From assembly GCF_900104335.1 (NCBI RefSeq), contig NZ_FMXT01000002.1:248001-312000 (forward strand): a stretch of DNA of 64,000 nucleotides, in the 5' to 3' direction. The position numbers and the translations under genes were made by a program. Positions 31,501 to 39,117 of the stretch are shown piece by piece (position 1 is the first letter of the stretch; every line of letters begins with the position of its first letter). This DNA comes from Pseudobutyrivibrio sp. YE44 (lineage in GTDB: Bacteria; Bacillota; Clostridia; Lachnospirales; Lachnospiraceae). Under the pieces are notes generated by a model. The model saw only the letters and a program-made list of their open reading frames with translations. It did no database searches and was not told the origin of the DNA.

Positions 31501-32294
31501 CTCACGCCGTTGTTAGCAGCTGTGGTGTAGAGATAGTCTGAACCATTAGAGATTGTGTAGTAGGTTCTTGTGACAGTTTCCTCTTCTTCTTTTTCTTTTT
31601 CAGCTTTTTCTTTTTCGGCCTTCTCTTTTTCTTCCTTTTCCTTCAAGGCCTTTTCAGCTTCCTCTTCCTCTGAAAGCTTCTTTTCGTCTACTTCTTCTTT
31701 AGATTCCTCTTCATCCTTCTTTGAAGTGTCATCCTTTGAATCATCCTTTGAAGCTTCCTTCTTAGATGAATCCTCTGTAGACTTAACTTCCTCTTCAGAT
31801 TTCTTTTCCTCAGTAGCTTTTTCTTCTACCTTTTCAGAAGCTGGCTTTTCTTCTGAAACTGTTTCCTCTGAAGAATCCTTGGTAGCCTCCTCTGATGAGT
31901 CACTTTCCAATTTTTCTGCTGAAGCAACCTCCGCTTCGGTGTTGTTTTCAGTGTTGTTAACCACTTTTTCTTCAACAGTGTGTTTTGTAATTGACCATGC
32001 ATAATCCTTATCGCTTCCATCTGCGATAGTAAGTGACGAACCGTCAACTGTTCCAAGAACAGCGGCTGGTGCTTTACTTGTGGATGTTGCTGGTAATACA
32101 TAGGTTTCGCCATCGGATGTTGTCATAGTGATGGCAATAGAATCACCTGAGGTGATGTCAGACAGACTAACTCTAGTCCAGATGTGATTAGCTTCTTCGG
32201 CATAAGATACGAAAGAAAGATCTGTGAATGCCAGTGAAAAAACCATAAATAATGAAAGTACCAGAGATAGCCCTCTGCGAGCCATTTTTTTCAT
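25587..32294 (-). CDS. Giant secreted PHP-domain (CehA/McbA-like) multidomain protein
   Basis: 2235 residues. Signal peptide (~1-32, ends SYAEE), a Lys/Glu linker (~110-245), repeated β-modules, and chitobiase-C-type domains (YYNLNGTENFSKYDGP ~375; FYSVNGGKFTKYDAE ~1045; a third ~1110). A PHP metallophosphoesterase domain lies at ~1205-1480, with FGQVHAHTSISDGAG, DYIVITDHSN, FNHPGTTFGDF and DNHKGKWGD supplying metal ligands. Then come Ig-like and nucleotide-hydrolase-like segments, a GATase-like region, and two OB-like modules (YVTSGTDNENTTFFDTIYIQ ~1965). No C-terminal anchor is evident. PHP/CehA proteins hydrolyse phosphoesters, so extracellular phosphate or nucleic-acid scavenging is plausible but unproven. 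SD GGAGGAGAGG is present. It is co-directional with a lipoprotein gene upstream and YibE/F downstream. Confidence 0.8.
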   Translation of the reverse strand: MKKMARRGLSLVLSLFMVFSLAFTDLSFVSYAEEANHIWTRVSLSDITSGDSIAITMTTSDGETYVLPATSTSKAPAAVLGTVDGSSLTIADGSDKDYAWSITKHTVEEKVVNNTENNTEAEVASAEKLESDSSEEATKDSSEETVSEEKPASEKVEEKATEEKKSEEEVKSTEDSSKKEASKDDSKDDTSKKDEEESKEEVDEKKLSEEEEAEKALKEKEEKEKAEKEKAEKEKEEEETVTRTYYTISNGSDYLYTTAANNGVRVGDMPKEQVGAQWELSEGYLSAKDSKEAVRFLGVYNKQDWRAYTLGKTGAFPQNIADQSLAFYKLTSKTAGDAKVVAPKASIESGETVDFGTEVELSCSTEDAKIYYNLNGTENFSKYDGPIEITKDSTIYAYAVVDEEKSQQVSFDYKVAAGSKVTDITKLAEDQEFVLTFGKDAALSTTASKSKLEGVEVSVNDDNHLTISDEQVAVAKLKLVKAEEKDQFYLTSDILTDGQVTTKYLTTGSTGNSLTLEAEKNDYSLWSVEAEEDGSFLVKNVNAVYHDKKKDIDKPQYIEFYNKLFTTYSYVAGTDKKDAFLLNAYTAPSVEAEEPTPEEPKNTVAKLLTRELYDGDQVVIYYPAGKKLMTTEATNNGKLKDVAVEVSEDGTVETKDTNAAVLTVATDDNGNYSFQTSDGKFLTGNVEEKEVDGKKKTYANLILADEKSDNALWSQQAASDSGKYYLKNAYAKVGSSAQALEYYSGFSLYGFKEASAYEFSFYALTEGEKIEKVDFDKSASLAIAQWAGNAHYDEVETSKEYIAGDLYSTNDMLDKDAKFTAVVGGNASQPWTSAKSSNTGSINYYMGSTGVASESDYMQLQFSTVGYGNMSLGLRMRASNTAAGAFQLQYSTDGESFKNFKKGTYSYKYTAYKSTDKVDENGKTVQEPFEVSGSGDILDGIAKTSLAPTYYVTFKFDIPAAANNAEKLYVRFVPTGGLSAKGDKAPAKGGVIRMDSVEVTGNPVVSDKLCGYVKANPTSGDVAVGDKITLTSDTEDAEIFYSVNGGKFTKYDAEEKVELKTLPATLSAYATKDGLNKSITVNYKYSQAQVAAVKAAPNGGAVFEGQRVTLKTKTEGATILYRYATEEEVAKEDASEEKTEESSDSKTEEKAEEATSEEVVEHDDWITYTGSFELKELPAQLQVKAVKDGYLDSAVSTIKFTKKLNDKYNIYFGQVHAHTSISDGAGTLKDALEHASHVDNLDYIVITDHSNSIDNEKESKITENVDKADTDEWTYAHNLVKQYSTDKFTCAYGYEMTWSNGLGHMNTFNTPGFQSRTQTEFSTYATALQNYYAALRTVPDSISQFNHPGTTFGDFQDFAYYSEENDALITMIEVGNGEGTIGSSGYFPSYEYYTRALDKGWHVAPTNNQDNHKGKWGDANTARTVMLADTNDENAIYDAMRNYRIYATEDNDLSVYYTLDGNIMGSILEKDAVGDTVELKADIKDPTDRQIGKVEVIVNGGQSIAVENVNTNEETVTFNVPANYSYYYLKITEADGDIAVTAPVWVGEVEACGINKTYTDTVLPVAGEPLDINVQFYNNEKSELVIDDINIVLSDVDGNKTEVVNGASEDGKMPPVPTNSESLYSTAFTYDAAGQVTYEVTVHATLDGVKKTYTDKLTVSYALPSMVSNILIDGTHGNDYVTGYYGGNVSSFISLCGKKNIRATVEIGEITPEKLKDVKLFVISAPAKKSGTAGAGDYEVHHYSDEFIAMVKDYVANGGSVAICGLADYSDSTDCQTATEQNKLLEAIGATIRMGSDEVCDDTNNGGQVYRMYPTTFNYDSEFLAGVKDGQKYSQYSGCSVDISKAGANDVVDAAEWLVNGYDTTYSVDCKDANGKAQEGVLENGVKGKKNDNQGQVTFLARQKTKAGGNIFVAGGVFLSDFEVKAEIDNNDSLPFANYTIVNNILDGATVELPTTTIAEARKGKMNEVFAVEGYVTSGTDNENTTFFDTIYIQDETGGMDIFPYATPGLKIGTKMRIVGYLAQYQGDLELKVLSAKVLDEDPYVWAPKKVDTKTAMDYDNLGGQFLQTEGKVTRVEYNDDGTVSEFWLDDGSGSEAAIFIDGYITSASTGKNTVGEFVEVGATVNASGVLYMHPEGDSDVSVPVFRVRNCDDIVLVKTADGEDVLDIADEAIKQMKGFLTEEMLPSFKEAVLEQLQSMNERFENDPEFREWVMSPEIQKIAQKLDGFFRELFGW

Positions 32295-32335
32295 TACCTA
32301 TCCTCTCCTCCTTTATTAGACTCTTGACACACCGA

Positions 32336-32404
32336 AAAGGACGATCTCAAGCTAAAATCATTTCCAATATTACCCCAATGATTTGCTTTCAAAGATCGTC
32401 CTTT
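32336..32404 (-). promoter_or_regulatory. Nested long hairpin in the leader of the PHP-domain gene
   Basis: A perfect 12-bp outer stem AAAGGACGATCT (32336-32347) / AGATCGTCCTTT (32393-32404) encloses a second stem AAATCATT/AATGATTT with a 14-nt loop. It lies 42 bp before the ATG. The rest of the 32295-32547 gap is AT-rich; a weak promoter TTGAAA-17-TAGTCT lies upstream of the hairpin on the same strand. Confidence 0.5.
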
Positions 32405-32547
32405 CAAATCGTTATGTCATGTAATGTAAGACTATCATTTTGTCATTTCGTTTTCAATAAAGAAATCACACAATGTTCACATTTCATCACATTATACAAA
32501 AAACTCAAAATCTTCTGTATATTTTAGTTCTATTCAGTTTTTAAATC

Positions 32548-34230
32548 TTATTTTAATGCGCTATACACATCGCTAGGAGATAGGTTCAGCTGGAAATCCT
32601 GGAAGATTTGCTGATCCAACTCTGATATCTTTTCCTGAGAAGCTACGTGGTCATCCTCTCTGCTGACATCATCCTTATACGATGATGCGTAGCTTGGGTT
32701 GTCGGCTGTCTCTTCATTCCACTCTTTATAGTAGATTTCGTACTCTTCATCGCCTTCTAAGATAACGTACTCATTCTCGTAGCCGCCATTTCTTTCATGA
32801 TAATTTGTGAAGAGAACAAAATTAGCCTTTTCCACAAACTCTTTTATAATACAGCTATCAAATAAGTAGTAGTCACAAAGAAGTGTTTCAACATGACCAT
32901 CCTTGAAAGTAAAGATGTTCAAAAGGTTGTTAGGTGAAAGCTGTACAAGCTCAGGCTCATCGTCATCATTAATAAGTGCGAGCTCAAACTTGTAATCGTC
33001 CTCTGTAAGCTCTGCAAGATGTGCAATATGAGCGTATGCTTCTTTATAATCTGCAAACTTGCATTCCTTGTTGTCACCAAGAAGGAATTCCTTAGCACAA
33101 TCGATAGAATAATCATTTTTGGCCTTTGCATTTGCAGAGGTTTTATTTGCAAGATCAGTCATTTTTGAGAAGCCATCGTTGTCATATTTATAAAGACCAA
33201 CGTATGGCTTTCCATCTTTCTTTCCAGTGATTACTGCATCAGCCTTATTATCACCAGTGAAATCGAATAACTGAATGTCATCAACTTCAGTCCATAATCT
33301 TTCGTCTTTGTCAGCGTAGGTATAGTCTGGAAGCTTTGCAACTAACAAATCATCTTCGATTACCCTAAACTCAATTCCCTTGTTGGCATTGCCCTCTGCT
33401 GGATTATACTGTACAAGCTTGCATGTGCCTGTGCACTGAGGAATTGAAATCTCTCCTGTATGAGCAGGATTTGCATCTGTCTCCCACAAGGTAAGATTTG
33501 AAACTACCTGATAATTATCATCAACCTTCTTAACAACAACCTGCTTTGGAAGGATTCTCTCCTCATCTTCACCTTCAGCCTCGCCTGTAGACTTGTAGGT
33601 TAAGGTGTAGGTATCTCCATCCTTTGTTCCCTCTGTAAATTCATAGGTTCTGTAAAGTGAATCTACGTGATAAAAAGCATATGCATCAAAATCTTCAAGG
33701 AAGGCTTCCTTTAAAGGCTTTGTTGCTGCTGAGTAATCTACGCCTGTGTTAACCTTAGCAAACTCCTCAAGGTCATTCTTTGGAACGATGATAATTGGCT
33801 TTCCAAAATCGTATCCACTGAACTGACAGTAAGCATCATACTCAGATGCGCCATCTTCAACCTTGTAACCAATTCCACCAGAATAAACTACAAGTTCCCA
33901 TTCCATGTCTTCCGGCTTATGGTAATCTGTAGCAAGAAGTCCGTTGAACTCCTCCTGATTGAAGTGATCCTGGAATTCCTTCAGCTCTTCCGCACTGAGC
34001 TGACCGTTTTCTTCAGGAACCTCCTCCTCTAAGGTTTCTAAATACTCCTGAGCTTCCTCAAGCTCCACATCAAGGTCAAGCATATCCTTGATTAAATCCC
34101 AAAGGGATTCTAAAATTGTGTCTTCTAGCTTCTCATCAAGTGAAGACACGGTTATTGCTTTACATCCCACGGTGGTACACGCCAAAGCCCCCACCATTGC
34201 AAGCAAAGCAATTCTCTTTGCATTTTTCAT
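32548..34230 (-). CDS. Secreted lipoprotein, unknown function
   Basis: 561 residues from the ATG at 34230, which has AGGAG 10 nt upstream. A longer frame to 34278 would put residues before the signal peptide. The signal sequence ends in a lipobox-like TTVGC (Cys ~22). An acidic helical segment (~30-75) is followed by β-rich regions and FDFTGDNKADAVITG, similar to FG-GAP/VCBS-type calcium loops, then LINDDDEPELVQLS. Such lipoproteins are common on Lachnospiraceae surfaces; no enzymatic motif was seen. It lies upstream of the PHP-domain gene on the same strand. Confidence 0.7.
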   Translation of the reverse strand: MKNAKRIALLAMVGALACTTVGCKAITVSSLDEKLEDTILESLWDLIKDMLDLDVELEEAQEYLETLEEEVPEENGQLSAEELKEFQDHFNQEEFNGLLATDYHKPEDMEWELVVYSGGIGYKVEDGASEYDAYCQFSGYDFGKPIIIVPKNDLEEFAKVNTGVDYSAATKPLKEAFLEDFDAYAFYHVDSLYRTYEFTEGTKDGDTYTLTYKSTGEAEGEDEERILPKQVVVKKVDDNYQVVSNLTLWETDANPAHTGEISIPQCTGTCKLVQYNPAEGNANKGIEFRVIEDDLLVAKLPDYTYADKDERLWTEVDDIQLFDFTGDNKADAVITGKKDGKPYVGLYKYDNDGFSKMTDLANKTSANAKAKNDYSIDCAKEFLLGDNKECKFADYKEAYAHIAHLAELTEDDYKFELALINDDDEPELVQLSPNNLLNIFTFKDGHVETLLCDYYLFDSCIIKEFVEKANFVLFTNYHERNGGYENEYVILEGDEEYEIYYKEWNEETADNPSYASSYKDDVSREDDHVASQEKISELDQQIFQDFQLNLSPSDVYSALK

Positions 34231-34363
34231 TAATATTATTCTCCTTGGATAAAAATTCTCACCCAAAAATAATATCATATTTCAATTATGCTGTCGCGTT
34301 TATGACTTCGGGGCAGTCATACAAATCACCTCAGTGGTTCAATTTTATAAATATTCTAGCATT

Positions 34364-34391
34364 TTGACATTACTAAATGCTACTATATTGA
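34364..34391 (+). promoter_or_regulatory. Promoter of nth
   Basis: -35 TTGACA (34364-34369), 16-bp spacer, -10 TATTGA (34386-34391), 19 bp before the nth ATG. SD AAAGGAG lies between. Confidence 0.5.
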
Positions 34392-34409
34392 ATAATAAAG
34401 GAGAAACTC

Positions 34410-35042
34410 ATGCGAAAAAAAGAATTAGCCTTAATTGTAATAGACAGATTAAAAAAGGAATATCCCTACAGCGACTGCACCTTGGATTATGATGATGCCT
34501 GGAAGCTGCTGGTTTCAGTTCGCCTGGCCGCCCAGTGCACCGATGCAAGGGTAAATGAAATTGTTCCTTTATTATATGAAAAGTTTCCAACTATCAGTGC
34601 TATTGCAGATGCAGATGTGGCCGAGGTGGAGGCTATTGTGCGCCCTTGTGGATTAGGAAAATCAAAGGCTAAGGATATAGTGGCTTGCATGAGAATGCTT
34701 AGAGATGTGTATGATTGTAAGGTTCCTGACACCATGGAGGATTTGTTGAAGCTTCCTGGAGTTGGCCGAAAGTCTGCTAATCTTATTTTAGGGGATGTTT
34801 ATGGCAAGCCTGCCATTGTCACTGACACCCATGCTATCCGTCTCTCTAATAGAATTGGTCTAGTGGACAACATCAAGGAGCCAACCAAGGTTGAGATGGC
34901 CTTGCGAAAAATTATTCCTCCAGAAGAAGGCAATGATTTATGTCATCGCCTGGTGGATCACGGACGAGCTGTTTGCACAGCAAGAACTGCTCCTTTCTGT
35001 GATAAATGCTGCCTTGAGGATGTTTGCAAGAAGAGAATCTAG
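34410..35042 (+). CDS. nth: Endonuclease III (DNA glycosylase/AP lyase)
   Basis: A 210-residue base-excision repair enzyme that removes oxidised pyrimidines and nicks AP sites. It has the helix-hairpin-helix LPGVGRKSAN with catalytic Lys (~residue 119), VDTHAIR-like VTDTHAIRLSNR with catalytic Asp (~137), and a C-terminal 4Fe-4S site CTARTAPFC-DKC-CLEDVC. The first Cys spacing is C-x7-C rather than the usual C-x6-C. The length is normal. Confidence 0.95.
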   Translation: MRKKELALIVIDRLKKEYPYSDCTLDYDDAWKLLVSVRLAAQCTDARVNEIVPLLYEKFPTISAIADADVAEVEAIVRPCGLGKSKAKDIVACMRMLRDVYDCKVPDTMEDLLKLPGVGRKSANLILGDVYGKPAIVTDTHAIRLSNRIGLVDNIKEPTKVEMALRKIIPPEEGNDLCHRLVDHGRAVCTARTAPFCDKCCLEDVCKKRI

Positions 35043-35084
35043 CTGCAGTTTTTAACCTGTAATTTTATAATTTGTTATCACTTT

Positions 35085-35115
35085 GCGGTCTAATTTACGA
35101 TTAGGCCGCTTTTTT
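35085..35115 (+). terminator. Terminator after nth
   Basis: GCGGTCTAAT-ttacg-ATTAGGCCGC (10 bp, one G-U) followed by six T. Confidence 0.85.
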
Positions 35116-35211
35116 AATGTTTTATCCTTTAAGTTATGTTATGATAGTAAGTGTGTTGTATTCTCAACATGATATTAGGGGTAATTTGCCTAATAATTTT
35201 TGGAGGATAAT

Positions 35212-36432
35212 GTGAATAGTTTTAAAGATTTTGATAGCGAACAGAAAGTAGCCCTTGGCGAGAAGCGTCGTAAAATGCGGGTAATAAAACGAAGACTTCT
35301 TATTGGCTGCGCTGTCGTTATGGTTATTTCTCTTGCTGGCGGTGGCGTTGTTGTCGCCAAAAAGCTTACCAGCGATAACATGCAAGAGGAAAAGATTGTC
35401 GCTTATGAGCAGCCCGAGCCTGTTGTAGAAACACAGCCTGAATCTGAACCAGCAGAGGTTGAAGACTTCAGCGACGTAAAAATAGAAGTTGTTGTTAATG
35501 AACCTGATGAAGACGAAGAAAAAGCTAAAGAGTTAGAAGCTCAAAAACAAGCTGAAGAAGCTAAAAAAGCGGAGGCAGCAAAGAAGGCTGAAGAAGCTAA
35601 AAAGGCTGAAGAAAACAAAACGGCTGAGGAAGAACAGCCAGCAGAAAAAACTGACAAAGACGAAGAACTAAAGAAGGCTGAGGAAGCTAAAAAAGCCGAA
35701 GAAGAAAAGAAGGCCGAGGAAGAAAAAAAGAAAGCCGAGCAAGAAGCTCTTGAAAAAGAAAAAGCCGAGCAGGAAAAAGCTGCTGCAGCTGAACAAAGCT
35801 CAAATGGTAATAAAATTATAGACGTATCTGTATACCAGGGTTCCATCGACTGGGCACAGGTTGCAGCCTCTGGTGTAAACAGTGCCATTATTCGTGTTGG
35901 ACTTAGAAAGTCTACTACTGGTGAAATCCTAGCAGACGCAAATGCCAAAGCCAATTTACAGGGTGCCGCTAACAACGGCATAAAGATTGGAGCATATTTC
36001 TTCTCAACCGCTACAACTGCAGAGGAAGCCGTTGAGGAAGCTAACTGGGTTGCAGATTTCATTTCTGGCTACTCTATCTCACTTCCAGTTGCCTTCAACT
36101 GTGAAAACTTTGATAGACCTAGCAGTAGACAATACAATCTTTCAAAAGATGAGCGTACTGATATTGCCATGGCATTCCTGGCACAGATTCAAAGCAGAGG
36201 CTACACACCAATGTTTTATGCCAACAGATACGAAATGGTAAACAACACAAAGTGGAACGCCTCTCAGATCGAGCAAAGCTACAAGGTATGGATTGCATGG
36301 TACACAAAAGACCAATCAAACCTTGGTGCCGGCCCTAATTACAGCGGCAAATGCTCTATGTGGCAATACACCGACAAAGCTTCAGTCCCAGGCATACCAA
36401 AAGGTGTGGATATGTCAATTGCTTACTTTTAA
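35212..36432 (+). CDS. Membrane-anchored GH25-like lysozyme
   Basis: 406 residues from the GTG at 35212, with GGAGG 5 nt upstream; a TTG at 35200 would include the SD. One N-terminal membrane helix (~26-48), an acidic stretch, a long Lys/Glu/Ala coiled-coil linker (~100-195), and a C-terminal GH25 muramidase domain (~200-406): IIDVSVYQGSIDW with catalytic Asp, GIKIGAYFFS, FNCENFD, GVDMSIAYF. The canonical Asp-x-Glu catalytic pair appears as Asn-Cys-Glu, so the acid/base machinery may be altered. The linker probably spans the cell wall to present the domain to peptidoglycan. Confidence 0.85.
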   Translation: MNSFKDFDSEQKVALGEKRRKMRVIKRRLLIGCAVVMVISLAGGGVVVAKKLTSDNMQEEKIVAYEQPEPVVETQPESEPAEVEDFSDVKIEVVVNEPDEDEEKAKELEAQKQAEEAKKAEAAKKAEEAKKAEENKTAEEEQPAEKTDKDEELKKAEEAKKAEEEKKAEEEKKKAEQEALEKEKAEQEKAAAAEQSSNGNKIIDVSVYQGSIDWAQVAASGVNSAIIRVGLRKSTTGEILADANAKANLQGAANNGIKIGAYFFSTATTAEEAVEEANWVADFISGYSISLPVAFNCENFDRPSSRQYNLSKDERTDIAMAFLAQIQSRGYTPMFYANRYEMVNNTKWNASQIEQSYKVWIAWYTKDQSNLGAGPNYSGKCSMWQYTDKASVPGIPKGVDMSIAYF

Positions 36433-36447
36433 ATGAATATGAATTAG

Positions 36448-36494
36448 AAAAGAGATAAACCTTGGATGTTAATCCGCTGGTTTATCTCTTTTTT
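36448..36494. terminator. Convergent bidirectional terminator (GH25 / GH16)
   Basis: AAAGAGATAAACC and GGTTTATCTCTTT form a 13-bp stem with A-run and T-run on either side. Confidence 0.85.
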
Positions 36495-36502
36495 AATCTC
36501 TA

Positions 36503-37780
36503 TTAATTAGCTACATCAATCCACCACTGTTCATAGTTGCTGTTAGCATCTTTGTATTGCTCCACATTTGCATTGGCGCTATTGCTACCGTAGGAAATGT
36601 TGAGACATTTTCCGCTGTTGTGATTGATGATTTTGTAGGTGTTGTTTGCTGCAGGATAGATTTCCCATTTTTGGCTGTTGGCACCGTAATAATCCCATTG
36701 ATGTACATTTGCGCCGTCCCAACTTGCGGAATCCTGAACAGTAAGAACCTTGCCTGTTGATGCAGACTTGATTACATAATAATCTCCATCCTTTACAAAA
36801 TACCATTTCTGATTAGGATTGCCCTTGTAGTTATACTGCAAAATGTTAGTGCCATTAGCAGATCTGTTACCTTGAACATCGAGTGATAAGGTGCTGCCAT
36901 AGTTGATTATTTTGTATGCCTTAGAGCTATCAAACATTGCACCAGTGTTATTCTGAACAGGCTGGTTTGACTGATTGCCTCCCTGATTTTGATTGTTTCC
37001 TTGATTTGAACCATTTCCCTGTGAAGGCGACTGATTAGAGTTACTTCCTCCTGTAGATTTATCATAAGAAGCCCAATCATAGTATGCGCTAATTCCTGTT
37101 CTTCCATCATAAGGCTTAAGCCAGCTATCAACGCCAGTTCCAGGCCATACATTCATCATGATTTTTCCAGGTGTATCTGGAATGTTTGAAGTAGCAGTGT
37201 ATACAGCCTTTCCATCAACATACCAAGTTATGCTTCCAGCCTGCCAATCAAATCCATATGTATGGAAGCTTTGTGAAGCATCAAATCCTAAATCATAAAG
37301 ATATTCGTGGTCGCCATGACCGTTAGTGTAGTAATTAAATTGTACCTTTGTAGTATCGTAGCCAAGAAACTCGATATCAATCTCATCCCATTTTGTTCCA
37401 TCGCTTTCTCCTGTGTAGGTGAAGAATGAAGAAACAACACCAGGATTCTTAATTGGCTTCATGTTAACTTGGAATAAGCCATATCCATAGTACTTTCTTG
37501 TGCGGTACTCTCCGCCGGTGTAGCCAGAACCATCTCTGTCGATGGTCAGCTTCATCTGACCATTCTGGAATGCAACATTGTTTGGCGACCATGTACAGTT
37601 AAACATTCCGCCATTTGGCCAGCTAGACATTTCGAACTGGCTGCTGTCATGCCTGTCGAAGGCCATTCCATCGTGAGTGCCACCCCAGGCACTTGCTGCG
37701 TTTGCCATGGATGCATTCATAAAAATCCCACCAATAGTAAGAACGGTCCCCATGAGTAATGAAATTAGTTTTCTTTTCAT
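36503..37780 (-). CDS. Secreted GH16 β-1,3-1,4-glucanase (lichenase) with ricin-B lectin domain
   Basis: 425 residues. Signal peptide (~1-29, ends SMANAA), a GH16 catalytic domain (~30-240) with the lichenase motif [11 protein letters not shown] (nucleophile and acid/base Glu ~133 and ~137), an Asn/Gln/Gly linker (~245-280), and a C-terminal ricin-type β-trefoil (~283-425) with QKWYF, QKWEI and EQWWI repeats, typical of CBM13/RicinB_lectin_2. It cleaves mixed-linkage glucans or lichenan outside the cell. A strong SD (AAGGAGG) and promoter at 37829-37856 are present. Closest by motif to the bglS/licB lichenases. Confidence 0.92.
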   Translation of the reverse strand: MKRKLISLLMGTVLTIGGIFMNASMANAASAWGGTHDGMAFDRHDSSQFEMSSWPNGGMFNCTWSPNNVAFQNGQMKLTIDRDGSGYTGGEYRTRKYYGYGLFQVNMKPIKNPGVVSSFFTYTGESDGTKWDEIDIEFLGYDTTKVQFNYYTNGHGDHEYLYDLGFDASQSFHTYGFDWQAGSITWYVDGKAVYTATSNIPDTPGKIMMNVWPGTGVDSWLKPYDGRTGISAYYDWASYDKSTGGSNSNQSPSQGNGSNQGNNQNQGGNQSNQPVQNNTGAMFDSSKAYKIINYGSTLSLDVQGNRSANGTNILQYNYKGNPNQKWYFVKDGDYYVIKSASTGKVLTVQDSASWDGANVHQWDYYGANSQKWEIYPAANNTYKIINHNSGKCLNISYGSNSANANVEQYKDANSNYEQWWIDVAN

Positions 37781-37828
37781 TATATAATTCCTCCTTTTGG
37801 AAGATAATACTCGAATTGTAGAGATTTG

Positions 37829-37856
37829 GATATTAAATGTATATAGAAAATGTCAA
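37829..37856 (-). promoter_or_regulatory. Promoter of the GH16 gene
   Basis: -35 TTGACA (37851-37856), 16-bp spacer, -10 AATATC (37829-37834). A TATAAT at 37888-37893 on the plus strand could serve the divergent PfpI gene, but without a clear -35. Confidence 0.45.
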
Positions 37857-37959
37857 ATTAATGAAGTAAAAATATGAGAAATTATTATATAATAAACAAT
37901 ATGACTAGGTTTTATGTAGACCTATGCGCGCTGAAGATTATAGCAAAGGAGATGAATGT

Positions 37960-38466
37960 ATGAAAAAGGTTTTACAATTAGTAAGCGACGACTTTGAAGA
38001 CCTTGAGCTATGGGTACCTGTAATGAGAATGCGTGAAGCAGGAGTTCAGGTAGATTTAGTAGCTGAAAAACCAGGTGTATATCATGGAAAATATGGGGTT
38101 CCATGTGAGGTGACAATGTCATTTTATGATGTAAAAGCTGAAGACTATGATGGAATCTTAGTTCCAGGAGGTTGGGCACCAGACAAGCTAAGAAGATTTC
38201 CTGAAGTGTTGGATATAGTTAGAAAGTTAAATTCAGAGGGAAAACTTATTGGCCAGATTTGTCATGCAGGATGGGTGCTGGCATCAGCTGAAATATTGGA
38301 AGGAAGAACTGTAACAAGCACACCAGGAATCAAGGATGACATGACTCATGCTGGAGCCAAGTGGGTGGATCAAGCTTGTGTTGTAGATGGAAATATAATC
38401 TCAGCTCGTCGCCCACCTGATATCCCTGAATACTGCAAAGAGCTTGTAAAGTTCATAGAAAAATAA
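37960..38466 (+). CDS. DJ-1/PfpI family protein
   Basis: 168 residues from the ATG at 37960, preceded by AAAGGAG; an upstream ATG at 37924 has no SD. It has the class I glutamine amidotransferase-like fold with the nucleophile elbow GQICHAGW (Cys ~107), LVPGGWAPDKLR, and the TSTPGIKDDMTHAGA region. Family members are deglycases, chaperones or peptidases (general stress type, PfpI/YhbO). Cytosolic. The SAP-domain gene follows after 10 nt. Confidence 0.88.
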   Translation: MKKVLQLVSDDFEDLELWVPVMRMREAGVQVDLVAEKPGVYHGKYGVPCEVTMSFYDVKAEDYDGILVPGGWAPDKLRRFPEVLDIVRKLNSEGKLIGQICHAGWVLASAEILEGRTVTSTPGIKDDMTHAGAKWVDQACVVDGNIISARRPPDIPEYCKELVKFIEK

Positions 38467-38476
38467 ATAAGACTGG

Positions 38477-39061
38477 ATGAATAACATGACACAAATACCT
38501 ACACTTACTAGAAATTTAGATAGCAAAACATTTAGAAGTTATTATTACTTGAAGGAAGAATTAGTTGAGTTCTGCAGAAATAATGGACTCCCTACATCAG
38601 GAGGAAAGGAAGAGCTTACAGATAGAATTGCTTATTATCTTGATACCGGAAGTGTTAAAAAGGTAGCCAAGAGAAAAGCTCATACTGTAGATGTAGGTGT
38701 GATTACTGAAGACACCCTCATAGAACCTAATATAGTTTGCTCGGAAAAACACAGAGCCTTTTTCAAAGAAAAAATCGGCAAAACTTTTTCTTTTAATGTG
38801 CAATTTCAAAAATGGTTAAAAGCAAATGCTGGAAAAACCTATGGTGATGCAATAGATGCCTATTACATGATTTTGGAAGAAAAGAAAAAAGGCAAAACAA
38901 AGATTGATAAGCAATTTGAATATAATACCTATATTCGAGATTTCTTTGAAGCTAACCAGGGCAGAAGTTTGCAAGATGCAATTACATGTTGGAAATACAA
39001 AAAGAGCCTCCAAGGTCATAATAGATATGAGATTGCAGATTTAGAGGCACTAGAAAATTAA
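38477..39061 (+). CDS. SAP domain protein with DUF6434-like C-terminus
   Basis: 194 residues. An N-terminal SAP-type helix-extension-helix (~20-58: LKEELVEFCRNNGLPTSGGK, then EELTDRI) suggests DNA/RNA binding. A C-terminal module (~95-175) with FFKEKIGKTFSFNVQFQKWL and GKTYGDAIDAYY matches the DUF6434 pattern often paired with SAP. The C-terminal section partly repeats itself (FNVQFQKWLKANAGKTYGDA versus YIRDFFEANQGRSLQDA), suggesting an internal duplication. Function unknown. Likely co-transcribed with the PfpI gene. The SD is weak. Confidence 0.7.
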   Translation: MNNMTQIPTLTRNLDSKTFRSYYYLKEELVEFCRNNGLPTSGGKEELTDRIAYYLDTGSVKKVAKRKAHTVDVGVITEDTLIEPNIVCSEKHRAFFKEKIGKTFSFNVQFQKWLKANAGKTYGDAIDAYYMILEEKKKGKTKIDKQFEYNTYIRDFFEANQGRSLQDAITCWKYKKSLQGHNRYEIADLEALEN

Positions 39062-39117
39062 TCTGCCATTTGGATTTATCGCGGCATGTCTACAAATCCT
39101 ATTTTCTCGTTGGCTCA

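Noticed and set aside
31570-32004. A Ser/Phe-rich 144-codon plus-strand frame
   Set aside because: Antisense to the Lys/Glu-rich linker of the PHP-domain protein; GAA/AAG repeats read backwards give Ser/Phe.
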